A program made the position numbers and the translations under genes. A model generated the notes under the pieces. It saw only the letters and a list, made by a program, of their open reading frames with translations. It was not told the DNA's origin and did not search any database. From Gammaproteobacteria bacterium (GTDB taxonomy: Bacteria > Pseudomonadota > Gammaproteobacteria > Poriferisulfidales > Oxydemutatoraceae), in NCBI GenBank assembly GCA_007570905.1, contig RKSI01000064.1:1-7093 (forward strand): a DNA stretch of 7,093 nucleotides, given 5' to 3'. Shown here piece by piece: positions 1-6,459 of this stretch (position 1 is its first letter; the number at the start of each line of letters is the position of its first letter).

Positions 1-774
1 CCTCGCCAGGACGCCGATGATGGGGTGGTCGAGGTAATGGGTTTCGCCCGGCAGCAGGACTTTTTTCATATGGATTGGTATCAGTGTTGTTGTCGGTTGC
101 TCGGCGATGGTGGGTTCGGCGGCGTAATCCGGGTCGTACTGGAAATCAAGGCGCAACTGGAAGTATTGTTCGTGGCTGAGCCAGGCGATGCCTTTCAGCA
201 GGCCGGCGGACGCTTCTCCGGGGAGGTTGATGTAGCGCGCCTGTTCGCGGTTGAAGGGGGGCTGGCGCCAGGCGATGTGGCGCAGGACGGTGAACGAGTT
301 GTCGGCGGCGAGTTGTTCGGCCTGTTCGGACAGGCGGTATTGCGCGGGGTCGGTTACCGGCGTGATGCGGTCGCCGGGGGCGGCCAGTGCAAGGTCGAGC
401 GCCGGCTGCCGCAGGCGGTGCGCCAGTTCGGGCTTGACGACATCGCGCAACTGCGCCGCCGCGGCGTCGCCGTGTTTCAGGATAATCAATTCAACCTGGT
501 ACATCTCGCCGCCCGTCTGCGCGTGCGCGCCCGGCGTGGCGAGCAGCAGCGCACCAATCAGCGCGGCAACAACGCCCGGCGCGGCGCGCAGCGGCGCCCG
601 GATTCGCGCGGCAAGAACGCCCGGCGCGGCGCGCAACAGCGCCCGGATTCGCGCGGCAACAGCGCCCGGCGCGGCGCGCAGCGGCGCCCGGATTCGCGCA
701 TAAACGACGCTCTGTGCGGCACGCAGCGGCGCCCTGATAAGTGCGGTAGCGGCGATTTCCCCGGTTTTCTTCAT
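1..774 (-). CDS. csiV: CsiV-family periplasmic protein, partial (C-terminus beyond window)
   Basis: This is the 5' 258 codons of a gene that runs off the window at base 1 with no stop reached. The frame is identified by family-like segments after the signal region: YQVELII at residues 92-98 (start of the mature protein), HIAWRQP at 166-172, a stretch around 192-210 (LLKGIAW then YFQLRLDF), and HYLDHPIIGVL at 245-255. I recognise these as hallmarks of the CsiV (peptidoglycan-binding, DUF-type) family, which often follows mfd in gammaproteobacteria. The ATG at 774-772 is followed by MKKTGE, a plausible signal n-region. It overlaps the mfd stop as TGATG, implying translational coupling; no strong Shine-Dalgarno is visible. 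Residues 11-85 are five 15-residue tandem repeats. The last one (71-85) supplies the hydrophobic core and a likely cleavage site after AHA (85/86). Family assignment is from memory of conserved motifs; the envelope role is inferred from the family. Confidence 0.8.
   Translation of the reverse strand, partial: MKKTGEIAATALIRAPLRAAQSVVYARIRAPLRAAPGAVAARIRALLRAAPGVLAARIRAPLRAAPGVVAALIGALLLATPGAHAQTGGEMYQVELIILKHGDAAAAQLRDVVKPELAHRLRQPALDLALAAPGDRITPVTDPAQYRLSEQAEQLAADNSFTVLRHIAWRQPPFNREQARYINLPGEASAGLLKGIAWLSHEQYFQLRLDFQYDPDYAAEPTIAEQPTTTLIPIHMKKVLLPGETHYLDHPIIGVLAR
520..744 (-). repeat. 45-bp in-frame tandem repeat (5 units) in the csiV-like signal region
   Basis: Five consecutive 45-bp units read on the minus strand: 744-700, 699-655, 654-610, 609-565 and 564-520. 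They encode ALIRAPLRAAQSVVY, ARIRAPLRAAPGAVA, ARIRALLRAAPGVLA, ARIRAPLRAAPGVVA and ALIGALLLATPGAHA. Units 2 and 4 differ at one base, units 3 and 4 at three, and units 2 and 3 at four. Units 1 and 5 are diverged and look like the ancestral flanks. Because 45 is divisible by three, copy-number change would alter protein length but not the frame. The unit is GC-rich and partly self-complementary, which would favour slippage. The same periodicity appears as repetitive peptides in the other reading frames; these are shadows. Confidence 0.93.
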
Positions 775-3700
775 CAACAGTCAGCCTGCGCGGTGATGGT
801 ATCAAAAAAACCGCAGATTCGGCGGCTACGTTCGGCCACGCTCGCCGCCGGCTCTGTCACGGCCAGTTTGCGCGGGCCGTCAAAGCGGTACAGCGACGGC
901 TGTTCGCGCACCAGTTCCAGCAGTTTGCCGGTGTTGAATTTCGGTTCGCCTTCAAAGTGCAGGCGGAAGCCGTCGTCGCCGGCCTCAATGCGGGTGATGC
1001 CGAGGCGCCGGCAGCGCAGCCGCAGCGCGGCGCCGAGGAACAGGTTGTCGGTGTATTCCGGGCGCGGGCCGAAACGGTCGGCCATCTCGATTTTCAGCGT
1101 TTCCAGTTCGTCGCGGTCGGCGGCGCCGGCGATGCGCCGGTAGAGCACCAGCCGCAGGCCGATGTCCGGCACATAATTGCCGGGAATCAGCGCCGGCGCG
1201 CCGAGGTTCACATCGGTTACGGTGTCGAGCGGCGCGTCCAGGTCCGCCTCGCCGTCGGCGCGCAGCGTCTCGACCGCGCGTTTCAGCAACTTGTTGTACA
1301 TCGTAAAGCCCACTTCGCGGATGTGCCCGCTTTGCTCCTCGCCCAGCAGTTCGCCGGCGCCGCGTATTTCCAGGTCGTGCACCGCCAGCGTAAAGCCTAT
1401 GCCGAGGTCTTCGAGCGATTCAAGCGCCTCCAGCCGTTTCATCGCGTCGCCTGTCATCTGCGTTTTCGGCGGCACCAGAAACCAGGCGTAGGCGGCGTGG
1501 TGCGAACGCCCGACGCGCCCGCGCAACTGGTGCAACTGGGCGAGGCCGAGGCGGTCGGCGCGGTGAATGATGATGGTGTTGGCGCTCGGAATGTCAATGC
1601 CGCTTTCAATAATCGTCGTGCACACCAGGATATTGCTGCGCCGGTGGTAGAAGTCCACCATCGTGTTTTCCAGCGCCCGCTCCGGCATCGCGCCGTGGGC
1701 GACGGCGACGCGCGCCTGCGGCGCCAGTTCGCGCACGCGGTCGGCCATCTCGCCGATGGTGCGAATGTCGTTGTGCAGGAAATATACCTGGCCGCCGCGT
1801 TTCAACTCGCGCTGGCACGCCTCCCGAATCAGCGCGTCGTCCCACTGCTTGATAAAGGTCTTGACGGCATGGCGCCCGGGCGGCGGCGTCGCGATAATCG
1901 AAAGGTCGCGCAGGCGTATCAAACTCATGCTCAGCGTGCGCGGAATCGGCGTCGCCGTCAGCGTCAGCACATCGCAGCGCGTGCGCAGCGCCTTCAGTTT
2001 CTCCTTGTCGCGCACGCCGAAGCGGTGCTCCTCGTCAATCACAATCAGCCCCAGCCGCTTGAAGCGTATCTCGCCGTAGAGCAGTTTGTGCGTGCCGATG
2101 ACGATGTCGGCGCCGCCGTCCTCAATGGCCGCGATGCTTTTCCGCTGTTCGCCGCGGCTGCGAAACCGGGACAGCATTTCAATCCGCACCGGCCACGCCG
2201 AAAAGCGGTCCTGAAAGGTCTCGCAGTGCTGGCGCGCCAGCAGCGTCGTCGGCGCCAGCACCACGGTTTGCAGGCCGTTTTGCGCGGCGATGAAAGCGGC
2301 CTGCATCGCCACCTCGGTCTTGCCGAAACCGACATCGCCGCACACCACGCGGTCCATCGGCTTGTCGGAACGCAGGTCATGGATAATCTCGGCAATCGCC
2401 TTGCTCTGGTCGGGCGTTTCCTCGTACGGAAAGGCCGACGCGAAAGCGCGGAAGTCGGCCTCGTCCAGTTCCAGCGCACGGCCCTTGCGCGCGTCGCGCC
2501 GCGCCTGCGTGTCGAGCAGTTCGGCGGCCACATCGTGCGCTTTTTGCGCCGCCTTGCGCCGTGTTTTCTTCCACTGGCCGCCGCCCAGTTTGTGCAGAGG
2601 CGCGGTGTCGGCGTCGCCGCCGATGTAGCGGCTCAGCAAATGCAGCGACGCCACCGGCACATACAGTTTGTCGCCGTCGGCGTATTCCAGCACGCAAAAC
2701 TCCGACGGATAGCCCGCCAGGTTCAGCACTTCAAGGCCGCGAAAACGCCCGATGCCGTGTTCCTCGTGGACGATGGGGCAGCCGACTTCAAGGTTTTCCA
2801 GACTTTCAATCAGCGCCTCTGGGTCGCGGCTGCGGCGGGCGCGGCGGTCGCTCGCCGCGGCGCGCTGGCCGAGCACCTGATGGTCGGTAATCAGCGCCAG
2901 TTTGTCGTCCTCAAAGATGCCGCCGCGGTGCAGCGGCCCGACGCACAGGCACAGCGGGTCGCCGCCCGCGACAAACTCGTTCCAGCCCGCGACCATCTTT
3001 GCGCGCAGGCCGAAGTCGGCAAGCAGTTCCGCCAACTGCTCGCGGTAACCGGGTGATTGCGCGGCAATCAGCACGCGCCCGTCAAAGCCCCCGATAAAAT
3101 CGCGCAGGCGCGCGGCGGGGTCTTTCTGCTGCAAGTCAAACGCCAGCGGCGGCGGCAGGCGCGTGGCAAAGTCCACCGTGCGCGCTTGTTGCCCGGCTCC
3201 GGCGGTTTCACGGTCTTGCGGTGTTGCGACGGCGCGCCGGCTGTCCTCTCGCTCGCCGTGCCGAAACGCCTGCATTTCAACGCGCCGGAACCCCCCAATC
3301 CTCTCCGCCAGTTGCGACGGCGCCAGATACAACTTTTGCGGCTCAAGCAGCGGATGTTCGCTGTCGTCGCACAACTGCCGGTGGCGTCCGGCGATGTAGT
3401 CGCTGTGTTCGCGGGCGCAGTCGTCCAGCGGGTCGGGCAGCACCAGCAGCGTGTCTGGCGGCAGGTAATCAAACAGCGTTGAAAGGTTGTCAAAAAACAG
3501 CGGCAGATAGCACTCCACGCCGCCGGGAACCACCTGCTCGCTGATGTCGCGGTAAACCGGGCATTCGTCCGGCGCATGGCTGAACTCAACGCGGAAGCGG
3601 CGGCGGAAGTCCTCAATCGCGGCGGCGTCCATCGGAAACTCGCGCGCCGGCAGCACGACCACCTCGCCGACGGTTTCCGCCGACAGTTGGGTTTGCGGGT

Positions 3701-4292
3701 CAAAGCGCCGCAGGCTGTGTATTTCGTCGCCGAGCAGGTCAATGCGCACGGGCTGCTCGCACGACGGCGGGTAGAAGTCCACAATGCCGCCGCGCACGCT
3801 GTATTCGCCGTGGCGCGACACCTGCGGCGCCGCCGCGTAGCCGCTCTCGTTCAGGCGCGCGCGAAACTCGCCGATGTCAAGTTGCCCGCCTCGTTTCAGC
3901 GCGATGGTGTGCGCGGCGATGAACGACGCCGGCGCGACATACTGCATCACCGCCGCGCAAGTGGCGATGCAGATGCCGGATTCCATCTGCGGCAGCCGCG
4001 CCAGCGCCGCCATGCGCGCCGCCGAGATGTCACCGTGCGGCGAGAAGCGGTCGTAGGGCAGCGTCTCCTGGTCGGGGAACGCCATGATGCGCTCGCCGCC
4101 GCCCAGAAAGAAGCGCAGCGCGGTTTCAAATTGCAGCGCCGACGCCGCATCGGGCGCTATCAGCAGCATCGGCAGGCGGCAGCCGGCCAGTGTGTCGGCG
4201 ACGGCGCGAGCCGCGGCGCAGCCGTGCAACCGCCCCCAGCGCACGCTGCCGCGCGGCCCTTGCGGCAGGTGGTTTCGCGGCGGCTGCGGCAT
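774..4292 (-). CDS. mfd: Transcription-repair coupling factor Mfd
   Basis: Mfd is a superfamily 2 DNA translocase that dislodges RNA polymerase stalled at lesions and recruits UvrA. The 1172-residue protein is close to the usual ~1150. In order: a UvrB-like N-terminal module (about 1-340) including ETLPYDRFSPH and HGEYSVRGGIVDFYP; a variable linker (~340-390); the RNA-polymerase-interaction domain near VHEEHGIGRFRGLEVL (~508-523); helicase motifs with Walker A GDVGFGKT (652-659), DEEH (753-756), TATPIPRTL (779-787) and QLRGRVGRS (922-930); the TRG motif GFTLAVHDLEIRGAGELLGE (966-985); and a C-terminal domain. The reading frame is open to a TTG at 4307, but ATG 4292 is preferred: MPQPPRNHLP aligns with the E. 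coli Mfd N-terminus as I recall it, and the TTG lies in a terminator U-tract. No clear Shine-Dalgarno precedes this ATG. Its stop overlaps the next gene's ATG by one base. Confidence 0.97.
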   Translation of the reverse strand: MPQPPRNHLPQGPRGSVRWGRLHGCAAARAVADTLAGCRLPMLLIAPDAASALQFETALRFFLGGGERIMAFPDQETLPYDRFSPHGDISAARMAALARLPQMESGICIATCAAVMQYVAPASFIAAHTIALKRGGQLDIGEFRARLNESGYAAAPQVSRHGEYSVRGGIVDFYPPSCEQPVRIDLLGDEIHSLRRFDPQTQLSAETVGEVVVLPAREFPMDAAAIEDFRRRFRVEFSHAPDECPVYRDISEQVVPGGVECYLPLFFDNLSTLFDYLPPDTLLVLPDPLDDCAREHSDYIAGRHRQLCDDSEHPLLEPQKLYLAPSQLAERIGGFRRVEMQAFRHGEREDSRRAVATPQDRETAGAGQQARTVDFATRLPPPLAFDLQQKDPAARLRDFIGGFDGRVLIAAQSPGYREQLAELLADFGLRAKMVAGWNEFVAGGDPLCLCVGPLHRGGIFEDDKLALITDHQVLGQRAAASDRRARRSRDPEALIESLENLEVGCPIVHEEHGIGRFRGLEVLNLAGYPSEFCVLEYADGDKLYVPVASLHLLSRYIGGDADTAPLHKLGGGQWKKTRRKAAQKAHDVAAELLDTQARRDARKGRALELDEADFRAFASAFPYEETPDQSKAIAEIIHDLRSDKPMDRVVCGDVGFGKTEVAMQAAFIAAQNGLQTVVLAPTTLLARQHCETFQDRFSAWPVRIEMLSRFRSRGEQRKSIAAIEDGGADIVIGTHKLLYGEIRFKRLGLIVIDEEHRFGVRDKEKLKALRTRCDVLTLTATPIPRTLSMSLIRLRDLSIIATPPPGRHAVKTFIKQWDDALIREACQRELKRGGQVYFLHNDIRTIGEMADRVRELAPQARVAVAHGAMPERALENTMVDFYHRRSNILVCTTIIESGIDIPSANTIIIHRADRLGLAQLHQLRGRVGRSHHAAYAWFLVPPKTQMTGDAMKRLEALESLEDLGIGFTLAVHDLEIRGAGELLGEEQSGHIREVGFTMYNKLLKRAVETLRADGEADLDAPLDTVTDVNLGAPALIPGNYVPDIGLRLVLYRRIAGAADRDELETLKIEMADRFGPRPEYTDNLFLGAALRLRCRRLGITRIEAGDDGFRLHFEGEPKFNTGKLLELVREQPSLYRFDGPRKLAVTEPAASVAERSRRICGFFDTITAQADC

Positions 4293-4305
4293 GGCGTCAG
4301 GCAAC

Positions 4306-4334
4306 AAAAAAGCGGGGCCGTTGCGACCCCGCTT
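4306..4334 (-). terminator. Rho-independent terminator after fccB
   Basis: Read on the minus strand, AAGCGGGG (4334-4327) is followed by a 9-nt loop and CCCCGCTT (4317-4310), a perfect 8-bp stem. The T-run spans 4311-4306 (six T, the first two inside the stem). It is oriented to end transcripts coming from fccB (stop at 4422) and ends 14 nt before the mfd ATG. It overlaps the predicted mfd transcription start (about 4330), so a promoter-initiated transcript would contain only part of the left arm. Confidence 0.85.
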
Positions 4335-4336
4335 GC

Positions 4337-4365
4337 ATACTAACCGCCGGCGGCGGCTGAATCAA
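4337..4365 (-). promoter_or_regulatory. Putative sigma70 promoter for mfd-csiV
   Basis: On the minus strand, a -35-like TTGATT (4365-4360) is separated by exactly 17 nt from a -10-like TAGTAT (4342-4337). Each hexamer differs from consensus at two positions. The expected start point is near 4330, giving a leader of roughly 38 nt before the mfd ATG at 4292. It is the only reasonable sigma70-like pair I see between fccB and mfd. The GC-rich spacer contains CCGCCGGCGG. Functional status is inferred from the sequence match alone. Confidence 0.55.
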
Positions 4366-4382
4366 CGCCCATGCACAGGCGA

Positions 4383-4425
4383 GTTCAGCGCGCCGTTCAG
4401 CGGCAGGTTCAGTTCGCCGGTTCAG
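4383..4425. repeat. Short periodic GTTCAG/CTGAAC repeat downstream of fccB
   Basis: GTTCAG (CTGAAC on the minus strand) occurs four times, at 4383, 4395, 4407 and 4420, with steps of 12, 12 and 13 bases. The copy at 4420-4425 contains the fccB stop codon (TGA, 4424-4422). The sequence between copies is not conserved. Its function is unknown; it may be a degenerate microduplication. Confidence 0.5.
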
Positions 4426-5711
4426 GCAAAGGTGTCGGCCACGATGTTCTCAAACCAGCTGTGGGCATACAGCACTTCGCGGCGCAGCATCTCGCCGGAT
4501 GCGTCCATAGGCGTCAGCCCGCCAGCGACCCTGTTGATTTTGCTCTTGTCCTCGGCCAGGCGATACACCGCCGCGACCGAAATGCCGTAGTCCGGCGCGA
4601 CAATGCTGTAACAGGTGTTCACATATGAAGGCGCGCCCATGGACTTGCCGCCGAGCGCGGCGACGACCGCCGCGGCGCACACCTTGGCCTCGGAGTTGGC
4701 GGCGTAACCGGACTTCGGCAGGCCGGTGGCGATGCTGGCGTCGCCGATGATGTGCACGCCGGGGTGTATCGTGGACTCAAAGGTGTCCAGATGCACCGGG
4801 CACCAGCCGGAATCGTCGGCGCAGCCGGAAACCTGCGCGATGTGGCCGGCCTTTTGCGGCGGAATGACATTGATGACATCGGCCTCAAAGTCGTCCAGTT
4901 CGCTGGAAACCGACATTTTGGATTTGTGCACCGACACCACGCCGCCGCCGGTTTCCGAACCGGGTATCCACTCAATCATGCCGTCGTAGCGGTTTTTCCA
5001 CCCCTGCACAAACAGGCCCTGCTTGGAGAACTTGTCTTTGGCGTCTATCACCAGCACCTTGGACTTCGGCTTGTGCTTTTTCAGGTAGTGCGCGAACTGG
5101 CAGGCGCGCTCGTACGGCCCCGGCGGGCAGCGGAACGGGTTGGCCGGCGGCGCGATGATGACGGTGCCGCCGTCGGCCATCGCCTCAACCTGCTTTTTCA
5201 GCAGCGTGGTCTGCGCGCCGGCTTTCCAGGCGTGCGGCATGCGCTCGCTGGCGGCCTCGTCGTAGTTCTCGATTTTGTTCCAGACAAAATCAATGCCCGG
5301 CGCCAGCACCAGCCGGTCAAACTTGTATTTGCGCCCGGCGTCGGTGGTTACCATCTTCTTCTTGTGGTCCACTCCGGTGGCCCTGGCCTTGACGACATTG
5401 ATGCCGTGTTTGGCCAGCCCCTTGTAGTTGAACCGCAGGTCGTTGAACTCGCGCTCGCCGCCCAGCACCTCGTTGCTCATGAAGCAGGTGTGGTAATGCT
5501 CGTCGGCCTCAATCAGCGTTACATCAATCGCCTTGTTGGCCTTCTTCACATACTTGGCGGCGATGGCGCCGGCGGGTCCGCCGCCGACCACCACCACCTT
5601 GCTGGCCGCGCCCGACGCAATCAGCGGAAAGCCCAGGCCGGCGGCGGCGCCCGTCACCGCGGTGGCGGCGCCCGCGCCCTTGATGAAGTTTCTTCGGTTG
5701 AATTGAATCAT
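4422..5711 (-). CDS. fccB: Flavocytochrome c sulfide dehydrogenase, FAD subunit
   Basis: This 429-residue protein is the catalytic flavoprotein of flavocytochrome c. It oxidises sulfide in the periplasm and passes electrons to the cytochrome subunit. A twin-arginine signal begins the protein (NRRNFIKG, residues 5-12, hydrophobic to about 36), followed by the FAD-binding GGGPAG (43-48). Family cysteines appear in place: C76 (HTCFMSNEV) matches the cysteine carrying covalent FAD in Allochromatium vinosum FccB, and C195 (FRCPPGPYERA) and C367 (VNTCYS) match its redox-active disulfide pair, by alignment from memory. A second dinucleotide-binding-type region ends in GVHIIGDASIATGLPKSGYAANS (split: GDASIATG at 323-330, PKSGYAANS at 332-340). 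The C-terminus (APDYGISVAAVYR onward) is the family's flavin-binding dimer region. ATG 5711 is chosen for the Tat motif and a GAGGA 7 nt upstream. It follows fccA after 14 nt, so the two are probably co-transcribed. C204, C297 and C345 are additional cysteines. Confidence 0.96.
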   Translation of the reverse strand: MIQFNRRNFIKGAGAATAVTGAAAGLGFPLIASGAASKVVVVGGGPAGAIAAKYVKKANKAIDVTLIEADEHYHTCFMSNEVLGGEREFNDLRFNYKGLAKHGINVVKARATGVDHKKKMVTTDAGRKYKFDRLVLAPGIDFVWNKIENYDEAASERMPHAWKAGAQTTLLKKQVEAMADGGTVIIAPPANPFRCPPGPYERACQFAHYLKKHKPKSKVLVIDAKDKFSKQGLFVQGWKNRYDGMIEWIPGSETGGGVVSVHKSKMSVSSELDDFEADVINVIPPQKAGHIAQVSGCADDSGWCPVHLDTFESTIHPGVHIIGDASIATGLPKSGYAANSEAKVCAAAVVAALGGKSMGAPSYVNTCYSIVAPDYGISVAAVYRLAEDKSKINRVAGGLTPMDASGEMLRREVLYAHSWFENIVADTFA

Positions 5712-5718
5712 GGTGTTG

Positions 5719-5723
5719 TCCTC
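5719..5723 (-). promoter_or_regulatory. Ribosome binding site of fccB
   Basis: GAGGA on the minus strand lies 7 nt before ATG 5711. This fixes the start against the much longer open frame that continues upstream through the end of fccA. It sits inside the 14-nt gap after the fccA stop (TAA, 5728-5726). Confidence 0.8.
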
Positions 5724-5725
5724 GC

Positions 5726-6397
5726 TTATTTCCTGACGCTGGCGTAATAGTGCAACAGGCTTTGCACCCCGGCCATGCCGTGTTCTTTGTGCATGTCTTT
5801 CAGTTTCGTCCTCATTTTCTTGGGCGCCTCGCGGCGTCCCTCGAGGTAATCGGCCAGCGTGAACTCCAGATACGGCGTCCACTGCCCGGCCAGCAGGCCG
5901 ACATCGTCTTCCGGCGACAGGCCGCCGTCGGCGTGGCACTTGTCGCAGTATTCCTCATGCAGTTCCTCGCCGTCGCCGGCCTTGGAACGGTCGAACGACT
6001 GCTGCACGACGGAAGGTTCGCCGCCGGCGAACACCTCGGCCATGCGCTTGATTTCATCCAGCGTGTAGCCCTTGGCGATGCGCCCCATGATGGTGCTTGC
6101 GCGCGTGAACATCTCGGCGTCTTCGTACATCTTGTCTTTTTCAAGTTCGGCCATGGCCTTTTCCAGGCCGTCGGGGTCGTCGTCGTATTTGTAGGCCAGC
6201 ATGGCCGTTGCAAAGTAGTTTCTGGTCATGCCGGACAGCGACGGAATCGCAGGCCCGGCGCTGACGCCGTCGGTTCCGTGGCAGGCCACGCAGGTGCCGG
6301 TCAGCATTTCCTTCGTCGCCATCTCCGCCTGAACGGGGGACAGGCAGACAGCCGCTGCGAGCGGCGCGGCGGCGTGTATGAGCAATCGCTTGAACAT
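5726..6397 (-). CDS. fccA: Diheme cytochrome c subunit of flavocytochrome c sulfide dehydrogenase
   Basis: This 223-residue protein is exported by a Sec signal peptide (FKRLL, then an alanine-rich core, cleavage probably after PVQA at residue 24). Two heme c sites are visible: CVACH (36-40) and CDKCH (151-155). The segment MGRIAKGYTLDEIKRMAEVFAG (MGRIAKGY at 104-111, then TLDEIKRMAEVF) resembles the distal-ligand loop of the first cytochrome domain of FccA/c4 types, making M104 a candidate axial ligand. M196 or M202 may serve the second heme. With fccB 14 nt downstream, it should form the FccAB complex, accepting electrons from the flavin and passing them to soluble cytochromes. An acidic insertion around 71-97 (DDDPDG... 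to EDAE) seems longer than in classical FccA. ATG 6397 is chosen because of an AGGAGGA just upstream and the immediate signal peptide. A related c4-like diheme cytochrome is the alternative, but its neighbour favours FccA. Confidence 0.9.
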   Translation of the reverse strand: MFKRLLIHAAAPLAAAVCLSPVQAEMATKEMLTGTCVACHGTDGVSAGPAIPSLSGMTRNYFATAMLAYKYDDDPDGLEKAMAELEKDKMYEDAEMFTRASTIMGRIAKGYTLDEIKRMAEVFAGGEPSVVQQSFDRSKAGDGEELHEEYCDKCHADGGLSPEDDVGLLAGQWTPYLEFTLADYLEGRREAPKKMRTKLKDMHKEHGMAGVQSLLHYYASVRK

Positions 6398-6400
6398 GGT

Positions 6401-6407
6401 TCCTCCT
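6401..6407 (-). promoter_or_regulatory. Strong ribosome binding site of fccA
   Basis: AGGAGGA on the minus strand, near-perfect Shine-Dalgarno, lies 3 nt before ATG 6397. It decides this start over in-frame upstream starts as far as 6589. Confidence 0.88.
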
Positions 6408-6424
6408 GAAAGGGTAGAGTGGCG

Positions 6425-6453
6425 AGTATATAAGCGGCGGCGGTGTATTTCAA
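6425..6453 (-). promoter_or_regulatory. Putative sigma70 promoter for fccAB
   Basis: TTGAAA (6453-6448) and TATACT (6430-6425) on the minus strand are separated by 17 nt; each differs from consensus by one base. The expected start is an A near 6420, giving a leader of about 23 nt that holds the AGGAGGA ribosome site. It implies fccAB can be transcribed independently of the upstream tetraheme gene. A dyad lies directly upstream. Confidence 0.72.
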
Positions 6454-6459
6454 GCCGGA

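Noticed and set aside
520..744. CRISPR-like array or phase-variation switch
   Set aside because: There are no unique spacers between units, and the 45-bp period keeps the reading frame, so copy-number change cannot switch the gene off.
491..805. Minus-strand 104-codon frame with a repeated CRANPGAAARRAGR peptide
   Set aside because: It is an alternative frame across the same repeat tract and overlaps mfd. The frame giving YQVELII, HIAWRQP and HYLDHP is clearly the coding one.
25..1143. Plus-strand open frame of 372 codons with NARRGAQRRPDSRG-type repeats
   Set aside because: The repeated peptide is only the 45-bp repeat read on the wrong strand. The frame spans the csiV-like gene and the end of mfd and has no recognisable domain.
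957..3056. Long open frame (699 codons) on the plus strand, antisense to mfd
   Set aside because: It is the shadow of a GC-rich gene: composition is dominated by R, A, Q and V, no domain is recognisable, and mfd on the opposite strand is unmistakable.
4290..4307. TTG start for mfd at 4307
   Set aside because: It lies in the terminator T-run, adds five residues with no family support, and ATG 4292 aligns with the usual Mfd N-terminus.
3576..4343. Plus-strand open frame of 255 codons opposite the mfd 5' end
   Set aside because: It lies antisense to mfd, is Arg/Ala-rich and runs through the promoter-terminator region.
4752..5747. Plus-strand open frame of 331 codons opposite fccB
   Set aside because: It is antisense to a convincing fccB, with no domain or ribosome site evidence.
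6365..6397. FccA as a lipoprotein via the signal-peptide cysteine (C18)
   Set aside because: The residues before it (AAAV) do not fit a lipobox, and a normal cleavage site PVQA follows.
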